A stretch of 64,000 bases of DNA from Oxytricha trifallax (Eukaryota > Ciliophora > Spirotrichea > Sporadotrichida > Oxytrichidae): assembly GCA_000711775.1 (NCBI GenBank), contig ARYC01001165.1, positions 37,656-101,655 on the forward strand, read 5' to 3'. The notes beneath the pieces are model-generated. The model was not told the DNA's origin. It saw only the letters and a list, made by a program, of their open reading frames with translations, and did not search any database. Position numbers and translations under genes: made by a program. Positions 60,500-64,000 of this stretch are shown in pieces (position 1 is the first letter of the stretch; each line of letters starts with the position of its first letter).

Positions 60500-63449
60500 A
60501 TTCAAAAGAAATAATAAAAATGTATTTTTGTTCTTTTAAAAATTAGCATCATCAATACCCATTGGTAATAGCATATAATCCATCTAATTTTAAGGCGTCT
60601 TAACTTATTAAAATTGTTCTTATATAGATAAATCATCTCTCGATTAGTTGAGTCTCTCCTATATAATAATTTTAGGAATTTGAAATCCATCTAAATTATT
60701 TTTTTAATGTGATTTTTGAGGTAGAGGACTCTGCAAAATGCTTTAATTGATATTAATTTCACTTTATTTTTTACTATTTTGTTCTTACTTCTCAATTGAT
60801 TAAATTTATTCATTAATTTTAGTGATAGTCTTATTATATTTGTTCATTTAGTCTGGACTATTTTAGAGAGATTCTTTGGCAGGATTATAATGTTCTTAAG
60901 TTTAAAAGGCCAACTTAAGTTCCAATTTATTGATCTTCAAAATATATGCTGCCTTCATCATGGCCAAGGTTTGAAGATAATTGCTAATTTTCATCGGTTT
61001 ATTAGTTTTTATGTTAGGTTTTTCACCAGCTAAGAAAATAAAAATTACTAACTAAGTAAATCAATATTTCTTAATATAATTTAGCAAAAAGAAAAATTAA
61101 GAATAATGTAGACTTTTTCTTTTTATTTCTAGCTGTCTACAAACCACTTAATTTTAAATTTGAAGAATTTCTCCTACATTTTTACAATTATTCTTTTTCA
61201 GTTGTATAATCAATTTATACTATTTCATTCAGATATATAGTTGAAGTTGGTTTGACTTTAACTGAACCTCATATAATAAAAATTATTCTTTTATATAGTT
61301 TAATCTTTTGATGAATCCTCGCTTCTACTAAACTTTAATATTAAAAAATAATTAATTTTCATCCATGTTATTAAAATTTATCAATATTGATCCACTTTAC
61401 AAATCATCTACGCTTGTTAAGAAAGAATCAACTTTTTGAACTTCATCATTAAACTTAAAAACTTATTATTAAAATAAATTAATTTACTTTATTTAAGAAT
61501 AGTTTATTCATATCCTTTAAAAATGGATACTCTATAAGTGTGTTATGAAAAATATTAAACTTACTTTCATATAAATTTTCCATATCATCAGTTTAAAAAG
61601 CAGCTTATAGTACTTTATCCAAAAGAGTATGTTTTTTAGTAAAGTTTTTCTAAAAAAGTGGTATATCCGAGATTTTAGAGGGGGAAGTTTCCTGCACCGG
61701 TTTATGATATAAAAAAATTATAGGGAAGTTTCCTGCACTTTTTTGCAAAAAGAATTTTAATTATTAAAATTATTTTTATAGCAACTATAACCTACTTACG
61801 AACTAATTTCATTGTTAAAACTATGATTAATTTATTAATCAATATTTCTCTTCGGATTCCAACAAATCTGACTTATTTAATCTGATATTTTTAGCTTTTT
61901 ATCTCTAAACCATTATATTGTTTCTCTCGGTACTCATAGTAATTCAAAATATTGTATCCAATTGTTAATGAAATTCTGATTCAATTTATCTTGTTCTTTA
62001 CATACATATATAATGTTGGACTATAATTTCTTGAACTACTTAAATAATTTTTTAAAATATCCTCTTAATATTAATGAGTCATAAAAATGTTAAATCTTGT
62101 TATTTATGTAAAATTTATTAAGTTTTACATATAAATAAAAAAAGTGCAGGAAACTTCCCTTCCCCCCAGAGATTTTTTATCCTTGAATAGAAATGGACTT
62201 TTATGATTATCTATGATATAATTTTAAAAAAAACTGATTTATCATTAAAAAAAACTAAAATACTTACAAAATTTTATAAGAAGAGTTGTCGTCATTATTA
62301 TTGTTCTCTTTAGATTTTGAATTAGCTCTTATTCTATATTAATTCTTTGGTGTTTGCATTTTTTATTTCAATGGCAAAGGTATAATCTTATTTATAAAAT
62401 GTATAAAAAGTGCAATAATTTTAATTTTAATCTGCTGATTGTTCTACTACTTGGGATATTTCAAGTTAGGTTTCATTGGTGTATTTTAGACATTTGTTTC
62501 ATTTTCCTCTATGAGGTGGATAAAATTAATAAAAAATGAACCAAAAGCAAGATATAAGATTTTTAAATAATATACTATAATTTGCAAAAGCTTACCTTTT
62601 AATAGTAAAGAAATATTTCTATTTATATTTTTCATCATTACAAATCAAAGTACTTTAATGAATTCAATTTTTTAAAAAAAATATATATAAATTATTATTA
62701 TATTTATAAAACTTTCTTTAATCCTTCTTTTCTCTATAATTGAAAGCTGCTTATTGATTTTAAAATCTTTCAAATTAATCTAATGTGAATTAGCTCTCTA
62801 ATGTAAATAGTTGGCTGGAGAAAGCCCTCCAACACTTTGCTTCTAGTCTTCACTTTGGTTATCTTATCTTGAATTTGACGAATTTTCTCTATTAAAAGAT
62901 AAGGATTGAATTTAGATTTGTAATTTAATTGTATTTATGTTCATATATTCAAAGATACAGGCATATAATTATTAATTGGATTGAAACCCTTGAGAAATGA
63001 TGTTTTAATTTTAGTTATTTTTGTTATTATTTTATTGTCCAAAACTTAAAAGTGGTTATGTTTCATGCCTGGAAAATTATAGAGCACTTGAGCTGCTAAT
63101 TTTATTTCCATCAGTCTCTGTATTCTAAGATTTTGTATGAAGTGGGGAGAAATCAGTGTTTTTGGTTCCATCAGTCTTTTTGAGATTAAACGATAGAAAA
63201 TTTGATTTCAGTCCCCTAGGGGATTTGGAACTCATTAAAGTTTTTATTTTGTTTTTTATACTGCTAAACAAACCTCCTGTAGAAGTTTCTTGGGAATTAT
63301 TTGGTTGAGCATCGGAACCTGTGAGCTTTGGAGTTTAAAATATTTAAAGAATATATTTAAGAAAAAGTTTTTATAGATTTTGCTAAATATATTGTTAATT
63401 TTGGAGCATTTTCATCACCGCTTGTGAGATCAAATACTGTAGCAGGATT
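60500..63449 (-). CDS. Channel A4, C-terminal tail (partial)
   Basis: Minus-strand tail blocks of a fourth channel copy; its membrane core would lie beyond the right edge. From N to C: TGGLFSSIKNKIKTLMSS with SKSPRGLKSNFLSFNLKK (63050-63345; compare GLFGNFKKKILTTLSKK in A3), SFNRENSSNSRQDNQSED and GGLSPANYLHQRANS (about 62760-62920), RIRANSKSKENNNNDDN (about 62280-62340), TLLDKVLQAAFQTDDME (61555-61640), FKFNDEVQKVDSFLTSVDD (about 61390-61460), and MKISNYLQTLAMMKAAYIL (60900-61040). Motif order equals A2 and A3. It is interrupted by the GGGG-ended element at 61679-62167, and a TBE begins at 63450. Confidence 0.55.
61679..62167. mobile_element. GGGG-ended element in A4, with nested termini
   Basis: Outer termini GGGGGAAGTTTCCTGCAC (left) and GTGCAGGAAACTTCCCTTCC (right), flanked by the direct repeat AGAG. 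A second left terminus GGGAAGTTTCCTGCACTTTT at 61722 matches the right end even better, so either the end was duplicated or one element inserted beside another. The interior is AT-rich with no gene. Excision at AGAG leaves an open frame in the A4 tail. Confidence 0.75.
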
Positions 63450-64000
63450 CCAAAACCCCAAAACCCCTTAGTGAGGTTTATAAGTGCTTTGATTTGTAGG
63501 GTATAGTTGGGGTCTTATTGGGGCTAGTAGAGAAAACGCAGGTTTTTTATGAATTTAATGAATATTTAATGAGTATTACTGTACTTAATTCAAACAAATT
63601 GTATCTGCTTATCTTTGAGATACCTCTTGAATTTAGCAGTCTGTAGTTGTTCTAGTATATCATCCAATGATTATCGTGGATATGCTGGAGCTTTTACGAT
63701 GACCATCTCAACTATCTTCTTAATTTCATTGCATAATTCATCTTGCTTAATATGTTTAGCAGCCAAACTTATTGATTATTTCTCATCTTTTGTTCCAAAG
63801 TATGACATACTTTCCATATCGCACTCTAAGATAATTGCAGCTACAGCCCAAAAATCCCATTATACAGACCCATTTGTCCATTTCTATCTTATAGGGAAGT
63901 ATCCTGGAGTGCCTAAAACATTAGCTAAAGTCACTATCTCTTGTCTTATTGCTCTGTTGAAATCTATGACTACTACTTCTAAAGGGCAGAGATTTAGCAT
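63450..64000. mobile_element. TBE, class 1, truncated by window edge
   Basis: The end CAAAACCCCAAAACCCCTTA at 63451 and the next 80 bp are nearly identical to the right end of 10484-14565. It is inserted in the opposite orientation and runs off the window. One extra C precedes the terminal repeat, so the exact border (63450 or 63451) and target duplication cannot be settled. Confidence 0.9.
63590..64000 (-). CDS. TBE zinc-finger/kinase gene, 3' part
   Basis: Minus strand, stop TGA at 63590-63592, open to the window edge. It carries VIDFNRAIRQEIVTLANVL, GTPGYFPIR, WAVAAIILECDMESMSYFG and a KFKRYLKDKQIQFV end, close to the class 1 kinase at 12979-14426, and keeps DFN in place of DFG. No frameshift in the visible part, so this copy may be more intact. 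Confidence 0.85.

Noticed and set aside
60260-60660. Plus-strand ATG frame (MDSFKSAYYQHKARDLE)
   Set aside because: The minus strand reads as a Q/N/P-rich protein consistent with the local gene family and orientation.

Overview
The window looks like germline (micronuclear) DNA of a stichotrich/spirotrich ciliate close to Oxytricha or Stylonychia. Three observations support this. (1) Coding sequence reads only if TAA and TAG are glutamine and TGA is the sole stop. (2) Several transposons end in C4A4 telomere-like repeats and carry a DDE transposase, a 22-kDa-type ORF and a zinc-finger/kinase ORF, which is the architecture of telomere-bearing elements (TBEs). (3) Genes are cut into short blocks by AT-rich inserts flanked by short direct repeats, as expected of macronuclear-destined sequences (MDS) and internal eliminated sequences (IES). 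The DNA is very AT-rich. I see no tRNA, rRNA, CRISPR array or bacterial-type feature.

Layout. All host coding runs on the minus strand and forms a tandem array of two alternating gene families. Family A is a six-transmembrane K+ channel with C-linker, cyclic-nucleotide-binding-like domain and a long Q/N-rich tail. Copies are A1 (left edge to ~17.3 kb), A2 (~24.3-34.7 kb), A3 (~41.7-53.6 kb) and A4 (only its C-terminal tail, ~60.5 kb to the right edge). Family B is an unrecognised N/Q-rich protein with a conserved C-terminal segment containing FNADM and HIAMN. Copies are B1 (~20.7-23.0 kb), B2 (~35.9-39.2 kb) and B3 (~54.6-60.5 kb). Exact gene ends are uncertain because exons are small and introns and IESs cannot always be told apart by eye.

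Interruptions. Six TBE-type elements are present in three terminal-repeat classes: 1767-2986, 10484-14565, 27683-28225, 30778-31943, 55323-58719 and 63450-edge. Three of them split a recognisable coding exon (A1 nucleotide-binding domain, A2 segment S1, gene B3), and in each case removing the element plus one 3-bp target copy restores the reading frame. At least four further families of palindromic or inverted-terminal-repeat elements (about 260 to 2800 bp) lie in or between the genes, two of them also inside coding sequence.

How it fits together. In the somatic nucleus these loci would be spliced at DNA level into channel and B genes; in the germline they are a nest of decaying transposons. 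The most unusual signals are: clusters of repeated short motifs just upstream of the TBE zinc-finger/kinase gene, whose motif differs between TBE classes; two tiny conserved introns in the TBE 22-kDa-type gene; a TBE inserted in one arm of an older palindrome; and a small spliced reading frame inside a palindromic element.
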